Source of the DNA: Flaccisagitta enflata
Taxonomy: Eukaryota; Chaetognatha; Sagittoidea; Aphragmophora
Direction of reading: 5' to 3'
Assembly: GCA_965153355.1 (NCBI GenBank)
Contig: OZ231126.1
Coordinates: 72,912,001-72,976,000 of the forward strand
Length of the DNA stretch: 64,000 bases
In this document: positions 35,802-46,980 of the stretch, one piece after another
Layout: each line of letters begins with the position of its first letter
How positions within the stretch are numbered: the stretch's first letter is position 1
Notes under the pieces: model-generated
What the model was told of the DNA's origin: nothing
Seen by the model: the letters and a program-made list of their open reading frames with translations, nothing else
Database searches by the model: none
Program-made: the position numbers and the translations under genes

Positions 35802-35917
35802 CAAGGCCAAGTAGGCCAATAAGGTGCGACGTGTGGATCGTTGAACGAATGCGTTACAGACCGACAGACCGACCAACCGACGGACACAGCCAGTTATAGA
35901 GGTGCTTTGTCGCATCT
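35802..35917 (-). mobile_element. HB-2, hairpin-ended element
   Basis: CAAGGCCAAGTAGGCCAATA, AGGTGCGACGTGTGGATCGT, a GACCGACAGACC core and CAGTTATAGAGGTGCTTTGT-CGCATCT. Complete. The subterminal AGGTGCGAC is the inverse of the hairpin arm. Confidence 0.85.
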
Positions 35918-36447
35918 AAAAATGCCAATTTTGCCATTTTTACAGCATTTTACAGCATTTGACGGCATTTTACGGCTTTGCAATGTGACCAAATATAACA
36001 ATATTTCATGGAACTTGAGCATATGTGCGTTTTAGGCCCCAATATCCATTTCCTGGCAGTTTTTAAGACCATATCTTATGATAAGGAAGAGCAACACTTA
36101 AAATCAGTCCAAAATGTCATTTTAACGGCATTTAACAGCATAAAATGATACCATATGACGTCTGCATGACTTGAATTTTTGCATGAATGTGTCTTAGTGC
36201 TAAATTGTAATTGTCAGACCATTTGCTGACCAGAGCCGCTGTTTTTGAGCTCATTATGGCTGAAAAACGCTCAAAAACGTGAATTTAACGGGAAATTACG
36301 ACATTTTACGGCGTTTTCTCCAAAAAATCCCAACAGAATTTTTAGTCTCATGCAGGGGAATATCAGTCTAAGTGTATGTAACGCCCCAGAATAGGTCGCT
36401 ATGCTGTGTCATTTTTTTCCTAGTTATCACAGCTAGGCACCACGGTG

Positions 36448-36756
36448 ATTCTATCACGTGAATCCGCCGCAGACCCCTCCCCCCACCCCCAACCCCACCC
36501 CCTTCTCGGCTCTGCTCTGTTTTGCCATCTCTCTCACGTTAATTTTCTACCACGCCTCATCTCCAACCTCTTCTTCCTCTTCTTTGAGATCGGTTATCAT
36601 CAGTTTCAAGCATCTTCTTTTACTTTTTATTCGAAAAAGAACTGCTATAAAAAGACATTTTGAGCTGTAAAAAACGTTCGCTTAGAATATCAAAAACAGA
36701 AAGAATAAAAACACGACCTCATGAAAAAAAAAGGATGCCCCCCCCCCCGAAAAAAT

Positions 36757-36787
<31 letters not shown>

Positions 36788-36954
36788 AAAAAACAAACAT
36801 GAATCAATGGAAAAAAAGGATCATGACGTGAAAACAGCAAAACATCGACCAAATTTACAGGTAGGTCACCGCTTTGGATTTCCCTTCTCATACTAATGTT
36901 TATCTATGATTCAGATTTCTCCATTGCCTTCCCTTCCTTTCCTTCTCGTCTTCT
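36448..36954. other. Unassigned sequence with homopolymer C and A tracts
   Basis: C8-C12 and A7-A9 runs at 36737-36792. No gene. Confidence 0.45.
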
Positions 36955-37070
36955 CCTTCTTCTTCTTCTTCTTCTTCTTCTTCTTCTTCTTCTTCTTCTT
37001 CTTCTGCTTCTTCTTCTTCTTCTTCTTCTTCTTCTTCTTCTTCTTCTTCTTCTTCTTCTTCTTCTTCTTT
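36955..37070 (+). repeat. (CTT)n array
   Basis: CTT triplets with one CTG. PAL-7 starts immediately after. Confidence 0.95.
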
Positions 37071-37077
37071 TCCTTTT

Positions 37078-37546
37078 GGGCAGCGGCCCCGAAGTTGCCG
37101 ATGGGCGGTTTTCTCCTCCTTTTCCTTCTCCTCCTCCTCTTCCTTCATTACCCCCCCCCCCCTCAACCTCCAGGTTCATATCTCAGCCTTGAGGCCCGTA
37201 TCTCAGCCTTGAAGGCAAAATCCCTGTCTTGAGGCCCAAATCCTAACCTCAAAGCCCAAATCCCAACCCCAAGGCCCAAAATACAGTCTCAAGGGATTTG
37301 GGCCTCAAAACTGGGGTATGGGCCTCAAACCTTAGATATGGGTCTGAATGTTGGGGGGATGGGGGGTGCGGAGGAGAGAGAGGAGAGGGAGGAGGAGAAG
37401 GGGGAGAAAATTTCCCATATATGTGAAAGCATAGGTCATCGACCCCTTCAGGCCGGGGCCGCTGCCCTGCTCCCTCCCTCAACTACAATCCTAACCTACT
37501 TAAGCAGGGCACGGGTACCGCTGACCATCTAACGCTTTTGCGACTA
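37078..37546 (-). mobile_element. PAL-7
   Basis: The arm GGGCAGCGGCCCCGAAGTTG to CTCCTCCTC is mirrored by GGAGGAGAAGGGGGAGAAAA to GGGGCCGCTGCCCTGC. The centre has about ten TGAGGCCC-AAATCCC units in two opposed halves. The terminus GGGTACCGCTGACCATCTAA ends CGC-TTTT-GCGACTA. Confidence 0.82.
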
Positions 37547-37554
37547 CCGTATTT

Positions 37555-38060
37555 TATTATCTTCTTTTTCTTTTTCTTTTTCTTTTTCTTTTTCTTTTTC
37601 TTTTTCTTTTTCTTTTTCTTTTTCTTTCTGTTTTTCTCTTTCTTTTTCTTTTTCTTTTTCTTTTTCTCTTTCTTTTTCTTCTATTTCTTCTTCTTTTTCT
37701 TTTTCTTTTTCTTTTTCTTTTTCTTTTTCTTTTTTTTTCTTTTTCTTTTTCTTTTTCTTTTTCTTTCACTTTTTCTTTTTCTTCTCCTTCTTTTTCTTCT
37801 CCTTCTTCTTCATCTTCAGCCTCTTTTTCCCCATTTCCCGTGTCAGTCTTCTTCTTCTTCTTGTTCTTGTTCTTCTTCTTCTCTTTCTTCTTCTTCTTTT
37901 TCATCATCTTCTTCTTTTTCTTTTTCTTTTTCTACTTCTTCTTCTTCCTCTTTTTTCTTCTTCTCCTTCTTCTTCATCTTCTTCTTCTTCTTATTCTTCT
38001 TTTTCTTTTCATTTTCATTTTCATTTTCATTTTCATTTTCTTTTTCTTCTTCTTCTTCTT
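37555..38060 (+). repeat. (TTTTTC)n/(CTT)n pyrimidine array with duplicated block
   Basis: CTTTTT and CTT units alternate. CCCCATTTCCCGTGTCAGTC near 37830 and CCCCATTTCCCGTGTCGGTC near 38081 mark a duplication of about 250 bp. Poly-F, poly-K and poly-S frames are artefacts. Confidence 0.88.
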
Positions 38061-38306
38061 CATCTTCTCCCTCTTTCTCCCCATTTCCCGTGTCGGTCTT
38101 CTCGGGTTTCTCTGATTGTCACGCGCCTGGGAAAATGGGCCCCGCCGAAGAGCCTTAATAATGAGATTGTACAAATAAAACTCGGGGTTTTTCCCCTCTC
38201 CAACGGCGGCGACTGTGGCGGTGGCGGGGTTGGCGGAGGCGGAGGAAGAGAGGCGATGGCGGCTGAGGAGGAGAAAGCAGAGGAGGCAACGGCGATCTGC
38301 GGGAAC
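38061..38306. other. GC-rich GGCGG/GGAGG unassigned stretch
   Basis: Short GGCGGTGGCGG and GGAGGCGG repeats lie near 38200-38290. No gene. Confidence 0.45.
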
Positions 38307-38401
38307 AAGGCCGGATACACGGGTGCCCTAGTCGCGTGCGGGTGGGCAGCAGCAGTGCCGGAGAAGGTCACTAGGGTATATGGGTAGGAGCCGTATGCTC
38401 A

Positions 38402-38881
38402 ACTAGTCATCCAAGGATCGCACATGGTCAGCGGTACCCGATGCCCCGCTGGGAGTGATTCAGTGATGAAGTGGAGTGAGAGCAGGGCAGCGGCCCCAAA
38501 GGGCCGATGTCCTGTAGAACACAGGGGGGAATTTCCAGACGTCCTGAGGGGACATATTTCAGGCCTTAGGTGACTAATTCAGGCCACTGAGGGCATATTT
38601 GAAGGCTGGAGGGCAGAATTAAGATTTGGAGAGCAGATTTGAGGTTTTGAGGGCAATATGAGCCACAGGGGGCTGGTTTGATGCTTTAGAGGCTGATTGA
38701 AGGTCTGGAAGGCTGATTTGAGGCCTCGAAGGCTAAATTGAGGGCTGGGAGGGCAAATTTGAGGTCTTGATGGCCAATGGGGGGGAAGGGACGGATGGAC
38801 GGACGGACGGAAGGACAGACGTCTGGAAATTCCCCCCTGTGTTCTACAGGACATCGGCCCTTTAGGGCCGCTGCCCAAAAA
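38402..38881 (+). mobile_element. PAL-8, complete
   Basis: The terminus CTAGTCATCCAAGGATCGCA, then GGTCAGCGGTACCCGATGCC, is followed by GAAGTGGAGTGAGAGCAGGG and arm GCAGCGGCCCCAAAGGGCCG. Some ten units of about 22 bp (TTTGAGGTCTTGATGGCC type) come next, then a GACGGACG run and the inverted arm to GGGCCGCTGCCCAAAAAG. It is inserted at GCTCAA in HA-8. It is the best intact reference for this subtype. Confidence 0.88.
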
Positions 38882-38907
38882 GCTCAAAAACGCGGAAAAA
38901 GTAAATT

Positions 38908-39359
38908 GTCGCAAAAGCGTTAGATGGACAGCGGTACCCCTGCCCTGCTTATGTAGGTTGTGGTTGAAGTTGAGCCTGTTGAGGGGGGAGCAGGGCAGCG
39001 GCCCTGAAGAGGTCGATGACCTATGCTTTCACCCACAATATGTAGGTGTTTTCTCCTCCTTCTCCTTCTTACTTTTCCTCCCCCAACCTCAGGCCCAGCA
39101 TCAACCTCAAAAGGAGTCCATATCCCAGCCTTGGAGGCCCAAATCCCAATCTTGGCGAAATCTCGAGGCTGGAAAGTGGGAGGGTTATAGGTGGGGTTAG
39201 GCCTGGAGGTTGGGATTTGGGCCTCAAGACTGGATTGGCCTCCCAGTACAGAACCATGGGCCTGGCCCTCAAAGGCTGGAGGAGGGGTACCAGAGAAGGA
39301 AGGAGAAAATCCCCCATGGCGGCGGCCTCGTCATCGCCCCCTCCCGGGCCGCTGCCCAA
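38908..39359 (+). mobile_element. PAL-9
   Basis: GTCGCAAAAGCGTTAGATGG, ACAGCGGTACCCCTGCCCTG and arm GCAGCGGCCCTGAAGAGGTC with GACCTATGCTTTCACCC. The interior has GGCCCAAATCCCA units in opposed halves, and the right arm CGGCGGCCTCGTCATCGCCC-type ends GGGCCGCTGCCC. The arms are more diverged than in PAL-5. Same insertion site as PAL-5 in HA-7. Confidence 0.8.
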
Positions 39360-39670
39360 GACCAACCGACCAGCAAACCAACCAACCAACCGACCAACCG
39401 ACCGACCGACCGACCGACCGACCGACCGACCGACCGACCGACCGACCGACCGACCGACCGACCGACCGACCGACCGACCGACCGACCGACCGACCGACCG
39501 ACCGACCGACCGACCGACCGACCGACCGACCGACCGACCGACCGACCGACCGACCTAGCGGGGTGTAGAGTCGCGTTGCACGCGACTAAAAACGGCAACT
39601 ACAGGCCGGCAAAAAAAACAAATGAACGCACACGCGTGAAAATGAATGAAAAAAGTTGATGGAGACTAAG

Positions 39671-40085
<415 letters not shown>

Positions 40086-40086
<1 letters not shown>

Positions 40087-40595
40087 GAGAAAAAATGGAA
40101 ATTAGGAGTGATTAAAAAGAAGCAGAAAAAAAAGCATCAAAAAAGAAAACAAAGACAACACAAACACACACAATAGAGTTGGCAATTTTTCGAATAACGA
40201 TGACAAAGCGACATGAAAAACAATCCTATTCTGTTGGAATATGGATGCGTTTATACTGAATGAGACCGCTAAAAAAAAAAAAAAGAACAGCAGTGAATGA
40301 ATACACCTGTAGAAAGTAATAGATAGCTCCAAGCAGGCATTTTAGATTCATAAGCGAGTGAGCGAGAGTATCAGCAAGTGAGCGAGCAACTGAAAAAAGT
40401 TGGTGAAGGAGTGAGATATAGTGCGCCTACAGTAGAGAAGTGAGCGAGACAGTTAAACGAGTGAGTGAGCGGGAAAATGCACTAACGACCAACAATGCCA
40501 CAACGTGATTAGTCTCTTTTGTCACTTCACAGATAATCCATTGGCAAAGGCAGAAACCAATAACTCATTAATTGAATGAGTTTCAATTGGAAGGT
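40086..40595. other. Unassigned sequence with GAGCGAGTGA-rich patch
   Basis: At 40357-40470 GAGTGAGCGAG motifs recall the middle of D in reverse, but no D termini are present. No gene. Confidence 0.4.
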
Positions 40596-40782
40596 TCTCA
40601 AGATGGGGGTGGTGAAAATAAATGTGGGTGGTGAAAATATGAGGGGGTGAAGGGAACACATGGGGGTGAAGAGAGCAGATGGGGTGGAGATAGTAGATGG
40701 GGATGGAAAAACAGATTGGGGTGATGCGTTGAGATGGGGGTGAAGGAAACAGATGGGGTGAAGGGAACAGATGGAGATGATA

Positions 40783-40803
40783 ACAGGTCGCCCAAGGGCA
40801 ATA
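40783..40803 (+). repeat. PAL terminus stub within the minisatellite
   Basis: ACAGGTCGCCCAAGGGCAAT is identical to the first bases of PAL-10, with the same preceding GGAGATGATA. It then returns to minisatellite, so it looks like a duplicated, truncated junction. Confidence 0.75.
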
Positions 40804-41360
40804 CTATCTGGGGGATGGATAAAACAGATGGGGTGGAGAATTCAGATGGGGGTGAAGGAAACAGATGGGGTGGAGGAAACAGATAGAGTTGTATAAAACA
40901 GATGGGGTGGAGATAGTAGATGGGGATGGAGAAAACAGATGAGGGTGAAGAATTCAGATGGGGGTGAAGGAAACAGATGGGGTGGAGGAAACAGATGGAG
41001 GTGTATAAAACAGATGGGGTGCAGATAGTAGATGGGGATGGAGAAAACCGATGAGGGTGAAGAATTCAGATGGGGGTGAAGGAAACAGATGGGGTGGAGG
41101 AAACAGATGGAGGCGTATAAAACAGATGGGGTGGAGATAGTAGATTGGGATGGATAAAACAGATGGGGTGGAGAATTCAGATGGGGGTGAAGGAAACAGA
41201 TTGGGCTGAAGGGAACTGATGGGGATGGAGAAAACAGATGGAGGTGGATAAAACAGATGGGGTGGAGATAGTAGATGGGGATGGAAAAACAGATTGGGGT
41301 GATGCGTTGAGATGGGGGTGAAGGAAACAGATGGGGTGAAGGGAACAGATGGAGATGATA

Positions 41361-41950
41361 ACAGGTCGCCCAAGGGCAATATGTGGTCAGCGATACCCGT
41401 TGCCCTGCTTTAAGTGATTGTAAATTGGAGTGAGGGGGAGCAGGGCAGCGGCCCCGAAGGGGACAAAGTCCTGTAGAACACGAGGGGAATATGTTCGTCC
41501 TGCCTGAAGAAGTAGATGAGATGCTATAGAGGCCTTTAAGAGCCTTAACTGAGGTCTAAGAAGGCTAATGTAAGGCCTGAGAGGCCTGAGAGGGCTGACT
41601 TGAGGCTTGAGAGAGCTGGATTAAGGCTTGAAAGGTCAGAGGGCTGATTTGAAGCCTGAGAGCAATAAATTGAGGCTTAGATAGCTGATTTGAGGCCTGA
41701 GAAGCCCAATTTGAGGCCTGAGAAGCCTAATTTGAGGCCTGAGAGGCCAGGTTTGAGGCCTGAGAGGCTGGATTTGAGGCCTGAGAGGCTGGATTTGAGG
41801 CCTGAGAGGCCACATTTGGGGTCTCAGAGGCCAAATATGAGGCCTGAGAGCCGGATGAGGGGGGGGACGAACAAATGGATAAACGAATGAACGAACGAAA
41901 GTCCCCTGTGTTCTACATGACTTTGTCCCCTTCGGGGCCGCTGCCCAAAA
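41361..41950 (+). mobile_element. PAL-10, complete
   Basis: ACAGGTCGCCCAAGGGCAAT, GATACCCGTTGCCCTGCTTT and arm GCAGCGGCCCCGAAGGGGAC, then about 14 units of TTTGAGGCCTGAGAGGC. The inverted arm runs GAAAGTCCCCTGTGTTCTAC to GGGGCCGCTGCCC. Both flanks are minisatellite, so the insertion limits are clear. Confidence 0.88.
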
Positions 41951-42589
41951 ACAGATGTGGTGGATGAAACAGATGGAGGTGGAAAAAACAGATGGGGTGG
42001 AGATAATAGATGGGGATGGAAAAAACAGATTGGGTTGGAGCATTCAGATGGGGGTGAAGGAAACAGATGGGGGTGATTGGAACAGATGTGTATGGAGAAA
42101 ACAGATGGGGTGGAGGAAGCAGAAGGAGGTGGAAAAAATAGATGGGGTGGAGATAGTAGATGGGGATGGAGAAAACCGATGGGGTGGAGGATTCAGATGG
42201 GGGTGAAGAAGACAGATGGGGTGGAGATAGTAGATGGGGATGGAGAAAACAGATTGGGTTGGAGCATTCAGATGGGGGTGAAGTAAACAGATGGGGGTGA
42301 AGGGAACAGATGAGGATGGTGAAAACAGATGGGGTGGAGGAAACAGATGGAGGTGGATAAAACAGATGGGGTGGAGATAGTAGATGGGGATGGAAAAAAC
42401 GGATTGGGTTAAAGCATTCAGATAGAGGTGAAGGAAACAGATGGGGGAGAATGGAACAGATGGGGATGGAGAAAACAGATGGGGTGGAGGAAACTGATGG
42501 AGGTGGATAAAACAGATTGGGATGAATAAAGGAACAATTTTCTGAAAAAACAAATGAACGAACTAACAAAAGAAGAAACGACAAACAAG

Positions 42590-42770
42590 CGAACAAAAAA
42601 AAGCCAAACAAACAAACAAACAAAAAAACAAAAATCGAGCAAACAAGCAAACAAACAAACAAACAAACAAACAAACAAGCAAACAAACAAACAAACAAAC
42701 AAACAAACAAACACTCAAACAAATGAACAAATGAACAAAAGAACGAACAAACAAACAAATGAATAAACGA
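42590..42770 (+). repeat. (AAAC)n array
   Basis: AAAC units with AAGC and AATG variants, grading into AATGAAC. Confidence 0.92.
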
Positions 42771-43013
42771 AAAAATGAATGAACGATGAATAAATGAATG
42801 AATGAATGAATGAATGAATGGATGAATGAATGAATGAATGAACGAATGAACGAATGAATGGATGAATGGACGAATTAATGGATGAATGGATGAATGAATG
42901 AATGAATGAACGAATGAATGAATGAATGAATGAATGAATGAATGAATGAATGAATGAATGAATGAATGAATGAATGAATGAATGTTTGAATGAATGATTG
43001 AATCATTGAATGA
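42771..43013 (+). repeat. (GAAT)n array
   Basis: GAAT units with GGAT and GAAC variants. It resumes at 43133-43230 beyond the MITE. Confidence 0.93.
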
Positions 43014-43132
43014 TGTGGAAGCGGTCGATTTTTATGCCGCTTCCACCGCTTCCGCTTCCATTTTGTAGTTCAAATACTCAAAGCTATCCCATCCTTCAAA
43101 TTGGAAGCGGTCAATCGCTTCCACATCCCTAG
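43014..43132. mobile_element. MITE related to 6216-6328, inserted in (GAAT)n
   Basis: GTGGAAGCGGTCGATTTTTA, TTTTGTAGTTCAAATACTCA and GGTCAATCGCTTCCACATCC-CTA. Right terminus GCTTCCACATCCC and TA match the family. The left outer GGGA is altered. GAAT repeats flank it on both sides. Confidence 0.75.
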
Positions 43133-43230
43133 AATGAATATATGAATGAAAGTATGAATGAATGAATGAATGAATGAATGAATGAATGAATGAATGAATG
43201 AATGAATGAATGAATGAATGAATGAATGAT
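43133..43230 (+). repeat. (GAAT)n array, right part
   Basis: Continuation of the 42771 array after the MITE. Confidence 0.93.
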
Positions 43231-43451
43231 TGAATGGAACAATGATAGCAATTGATGACTGACCAATGCGGAGGGACCGATAAACCGACCGATAAAAGAA
43301 TGGTTGACGGTAAATTTCGGGTGCGCTGCACGTAGTTAACAATGTTGATGACATCAAACCTGAACTGGGGAATGTAATATCTCGGTTAACAAGAGAGATC
43401 AGTGAAAAGAGACAGCCTTTTAAATGAGAATGGAAACACATGCGGCATGCA
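43231..43451. other. Unassigned sequence
   Basis: Unique, with a small GACCGATAAACCGACCGATA patch. No gene. Confidence 0.4.
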
Positions 43452-43749
43452 CATTAGGCTGTAGTTGAAAGATAAATTCTCCACTCAGTGATCTCATTGG
43501 GGATTTTTATGACGGGTATGGGTCTTAGGAATGGAAGGAAATTCATTTGACATCAATATTGAAGGGTCTAGTTGCGCGCGATTTGACCACAATATGCAAA
43601 TGAGATTTCAATGATTTTTGAAAAATATCAGTTAAACTGACTAAAGCGATTTCCCTATGATATGAAATAAATGCATAATGCTGAAGTAAAATGTGTACTA
43701 CAAATTTTCTTGTCACTGTAACATTGCTGCAGAGGTTGGAGGAATGTGC

Positions 43750-43810
43750 AGGTGGTTGTGGTGGAGGAGGAGGAGGAGGAGGAGGAAGAGGAGGAGGAGG
43801 AGGAGAGAGA
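43750..43810 (+). repeat. (GGA)n patch and GGGGCCC short palindromes nearby
   Basis: A GGAGGA run gives poly-G frames. CGGGCCCCTGAGGGGCCCAT at 43946 and related GGGGCCCC palindromes follow. Confidence 0.8.
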
Positions 43811-44102
43811 AACGGTAAATATGCGTTTTTAGCAATTTTGGCTGGTTTCACTCTTTTGATTGAACGAGCAAATGTGTTCAAACTGTCTTTCCTAGAGGTT
43901 AATGGAGATGTATATTCCATGTCAAGATACACTAATCTAGTTTACGGGCCCCTGAGGGGCCCATTCAGGGGCCCCTTCAGGGAACCTAATGAACTGCAAA
44001 TAGTAAGAAATGACCTAAACATTGGCTCAATATCAATGAAATGCCAAATTATCTTTTCAGATACTGTCTTCTAGTAGAGGAGAGTAGAGTAGAGATGGAC
44101 TA

Positions 44103-44526
44103 CAGACTGCATGAAAATACAACGAGAGCAGTCGAAAGGAGTGAACCAAATCTATAGCAGTACCCCCTACAGCTCATACAGGTGGTGCTATATGGTCATG
44201 CAGGGTACCAATGGAAAGCCCATATTAATACAAATGGCGCCATCAGAGCGATTTGGAAGATTCAGCCCAGTTCTTGATATACAGCTCCTTAAAGGGTCAA
44301 AATTTGTTGTTACGAAAAGTGTTGAAAAAAGCTCCTTTTTTGCCCCTCTGAAGCCTGTATCTCGGGGAATAGGAGGAAATTGAGAAATCGCCTCGATGGC
44401 GCCACTTGTATAAACATAAGCATTTGATTGATACGCCATATAACCACATACCACCTCCTGCGTGGGCTGTAGGGGGTACTGCTATAGATTTGGGTGACTG
44501 CTCTCGTTGTATTTTCATGCAGTCTG
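44103..44526. mobile_element. 424-bp TA-flanked MITE
   Basis: The left end CAGACTGCATGAAAATACAA and right end TTGTATTTTCATGCAGTCTG are perfect inverted repeats that extend, with some mismatches, about 90 bp (CTATAGCAGTACCCCCTACA and its inverse). TA flanks both sides. The interior AT-rich sequence includes a GATGGCGCCA-type match to GGCGCCATC in the other arm. No transposase. Confidence 0.85.
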
Positions 44527-45182
44527 TATATGTGAATAAGAGTAAAGGCTTGGGACCCCTGATGGACCCTTCCAGATAGCTCAAATGACTCAAAATGACC
44601 AAAAATGGCTCAAAATCTTATCAATTGCCATGTCATTTTTCTCTAACGTCGATGGACTAGTTCATTACACCTTCAGGCTGGATATGGAATAATAATTCCA
44701 CTCATTCATTTGTTCATTCATTTATTTATTCACAATATATGAAATGATTGATATGATAACTGACCAATCTATAAGCAGCCGCTGCTCACACTTAACAAGG
44801 TCATTAGACCTTAGTCACGTGGTATCTAAGGCTATGAGGGTAATTAGGTACTAATAATAACCTAAAATACCTATAATAACATTCATCTAAGAATATCTAT
44901 CATTGTATACTCTTTTTTTTTCTATTGTCGAAGCGTTGAACTCTCAAACAATTTTATAGCTTGATCAACTTGAGCTTCTGCCAGGATTGTTTGAAGAGAG
45001 CTGAAAAATCCTCATTTTGTAATTGTGTTGACAATAGCTAAGTTTTAATGATAAATTAGAGGTGTCATTCCCACCCCTTTTGAATTGCCCCGTATCCTTG
45101 CCACACAGAGGCAGCTAAAAGTGGTATAAAGATGGTAAATGAGAAAGCAACTCGCTGTTAAACCACCACTGAATAGATTTTT
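44527..45182. other. Inner arm of the 3.7-kb foldback, otherwise unassigned
   Basis: Arm match to 46385-46470 lies within 44540-44640. An ATTC/ATTT patch lies at 44700-44740. The rest is unique, with no gene. Confidence 0.5.
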
Positions 45183-45391
45183 AGGTGCGGACACGCACCT
45201 CTATAAGAGGCTTTGTCCATACGTCTGTCCGTCCATCCATCGGTCCGTGTTGATCGAGTTGAAAAGTGCAAAACGCGCATTTTCGATGCTGCAGTTGTGA
45301 TTGTCTGTGTGTGGTGTGGGCGAGGGTGTGGATGGGAGTTACATGTCCCTGCCCACCCGTCCACAATGATATTGTGACCCCACGTCACTTG
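45183..45391 (+). mobile_element. HF-1, hairpin-ended element
   Basis: TTTTTAGGTGCG-GACA-CGCACCT (7-bp stem), TCTATAAGAGGCTTTGTCC, a CGTCTGTCCGTCC core, GTGTTGATCGAGTTGAAAAG, CCCTGCCCACCCGTCCACAA and TATTGTGACCCCACGTCACT-TG before TTTG. The CTCTATAAGAGG start resembles HC, the CCCTGCCCACCC block resembles HA, and the end differs from both. Confidence 0.75.
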
Positions 45392-45834
45392 TTTGTACAG
45401 TGCCAGTTTCAAGTCTGGGATTGAAAGTGGGGCAAAGAGCTAAATTGATGATTTCACCATGATTGAATAACTTGATTTATTAATCAATCGATGAAACAAA
45501 GAATGTATGAATGAATCAGTCAATGAATTAATCAAGGTATGAATGAACAAAAGAATAAATGATTGGATGAATGAATGGACTTACTATTTTATAAATATTT
45601 TGCAGGTGTGATGAACCAATTCATCTACTTTAAAGCAAACAAAATAAAAACATGCCAAAAATAAAAACATATCAAGATTTTAGTCATTTTTGGCCGTTTT
45701 GGGTCCATAAAGCCCGCCGGAAGGGCCCCAAGGGGATAATAAACCTCTTTATTCTCATATCGCTCTCCTGCCCTAGATGATAGGGCATGTACATGTCTGT
45801 ACAGATAGATTGGCACTTCATTGTACAAAAGAGA
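45392..45834. other. Unassigned AT-rich sequence
   Basis: GAATGAAT-like patches near 45480-45575. No gene. Confidence 0.45.
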
Positions 45835-46379
45835 ACCAGTCACCCAAGGGCAATATGAGGTCAGCGATACCCGATGCCCCACTTTGTATCTCAGTGCGGG
45901 GAAGCAGGGGAGTGTCCTTCAAAAGGACACAGTCCTGTGGAACACATTGGGACTTTCATTCATTTGTCCATCCTCCCACCAATCCATGATTTGAGGCCTT
46001 TGTGAGTGGAAATCTGGGAGGGATGATAAGAGGCTTGTTAGAGGCCTTAGCAGGCTCATTCAAGACCTGAGAGGGCTGATTTGAGGCCTGATTTAAGTAC
46101 TGAATGGGCTGATTTGAGGCTGGGGAGGGCTGAATTGACGCCCAAGAGCCCTGAGAGGCAAAAAGAAGGCTAATTTGAGGCCTGAGGGACCTGGTTTGAT
46201 GCCTGATAGGCATGATTTGAAGCCCGACAGGCCAGTTTAAGGTCTGTGAGACCTGATTTTAGTCCTGAGAGACCCAATGGGGGGGGACATTTGGACAAAC
46301 AAATGGACGACAGGACAGACGCTTAAACAAGTCCCTGTGTGTTCAAAAGGACTTTCCTTTGGAGCCGCTGCCCAAAAAA
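45835..46379 (+). mobile_element. PAL-11, diverged
   Basis: ACCAGTCACCCAAGGGCAAT, GTCAGCGATACCCGATGCCC and damaged arm GGACACAGTCCTGTGGAACA. Units TTTGAGGCCTGA-type (about ten) lead to the inverted arm GTCCCTGTGTGTTCAAAAGG, then GAGCCGCTGCCCAAAAAAG. The left GGGCAGCGGCCCC is mutated. Confidence 0.78.
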
Positions 46380-46980
46380 GTTACTGAAAATGCCAATATT
46401 TTGGTCATTTATGACTGTTTTGAGCCTCTAGATAACCCTAGATGGGCCCCCTTGGGGGTCCCTAGCCTTAATTTGTGTACCCCACCACCAGATACACCAG
46501 ATAACAGTATCTTAACACAAAAATTACAGCTCCGTTAACCTCTCAGGAGAAACCGCGACAAAAAGCTCATTATTAAACATCATTTTTGCTATTTTGGGGA
46601 GCCAAGAGGACCCCTAAAGGGGCCCATAGGGGCTACTATCATCTATTTCTTAAAAACTCATATTCTTCTTCTAAATAAGGTTCAAACAAGACCGATACCA
46701 AGGTTTTTCATCAATGCATTGATTAAAATAAAAAAAACAAGGTGAGTCATAAATCAAACAGTTATTCCCATTTTCGCGATTTTTGCGCATCTTACCTCTT
46801 GCTTAAAACTAGTGGGCCCCCGGTGAAATAGCTCAAAATGAGTATAAAGATTGTAACATCCATCTTCTATTGCATTAATTTTGATGAAAAAATGATAACC
46901 AAATGCTAAGTTCAACCTAGGCAATCGATCTTCTACCCTTCATGTAGTGGCTAATTCAGGCCACTACAACAAAAGTTGAA
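46380..46980. other. Right inner arm of the 3.7-kb foldback
   Basis: GGTCATTTATGACTGTTTTG opposes the 44590 region. GGGCCCCCTTGGGGGTCCC-type short palindromes are present, and a GTAGTGGCTAATTCAGGCCA-CTAC hairpin lies near 46954. No gene. Confidence 0.5.

Larger units (their letters stand above)
38307..39587 (-). mobile_element. HA-8, interrupted by PAL-8 and PAL-9
   Basis: Three pieces rebuild one HA. They are 38307-38401 (CAAGGCCGGATACACGGGTG, AGTCGCGTGCGGGTGGGCAG), 38882-38907 (GCTCAAAAACGCGGAAAAAG) and 39360-39587. The last is a (GACC)n core of about 175 bp, then GGGGTGTAGAGTCGCG and hairpin GTTGCACGCGACT. The core is the longest of any copy here. Confidence 0.85.
40596..42525 (+). repeat. 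GATGGGG-type minisatellite with higher-order structure, split by PAL-10
   Basis: Units of about 20 bp (ACAGATGGGGTGGAG, AACAGATGGAGGTG, AGTAGATGGGGATGGA) combine into a larger repeat of roughly 120-145 bp. The array occupies 40596-41360 and resumes 41951-42525. Minus-strand PPHLF/PSV frames are stop-free repeat reading. Confidence 0.85.

Noticed and set aside
40357-40470. Reverse D element
   Set aside because: Only GAGTGAGCGAG motifs are shared. Both D termini and the GAAATTC block are absent.
41913-42758. 281-residue minus-strand frame with PPHLF repeats
   Set aside because: It spans a minisatellite, a PAL end and an AAAC array; it is a composite of non-coding repeats.
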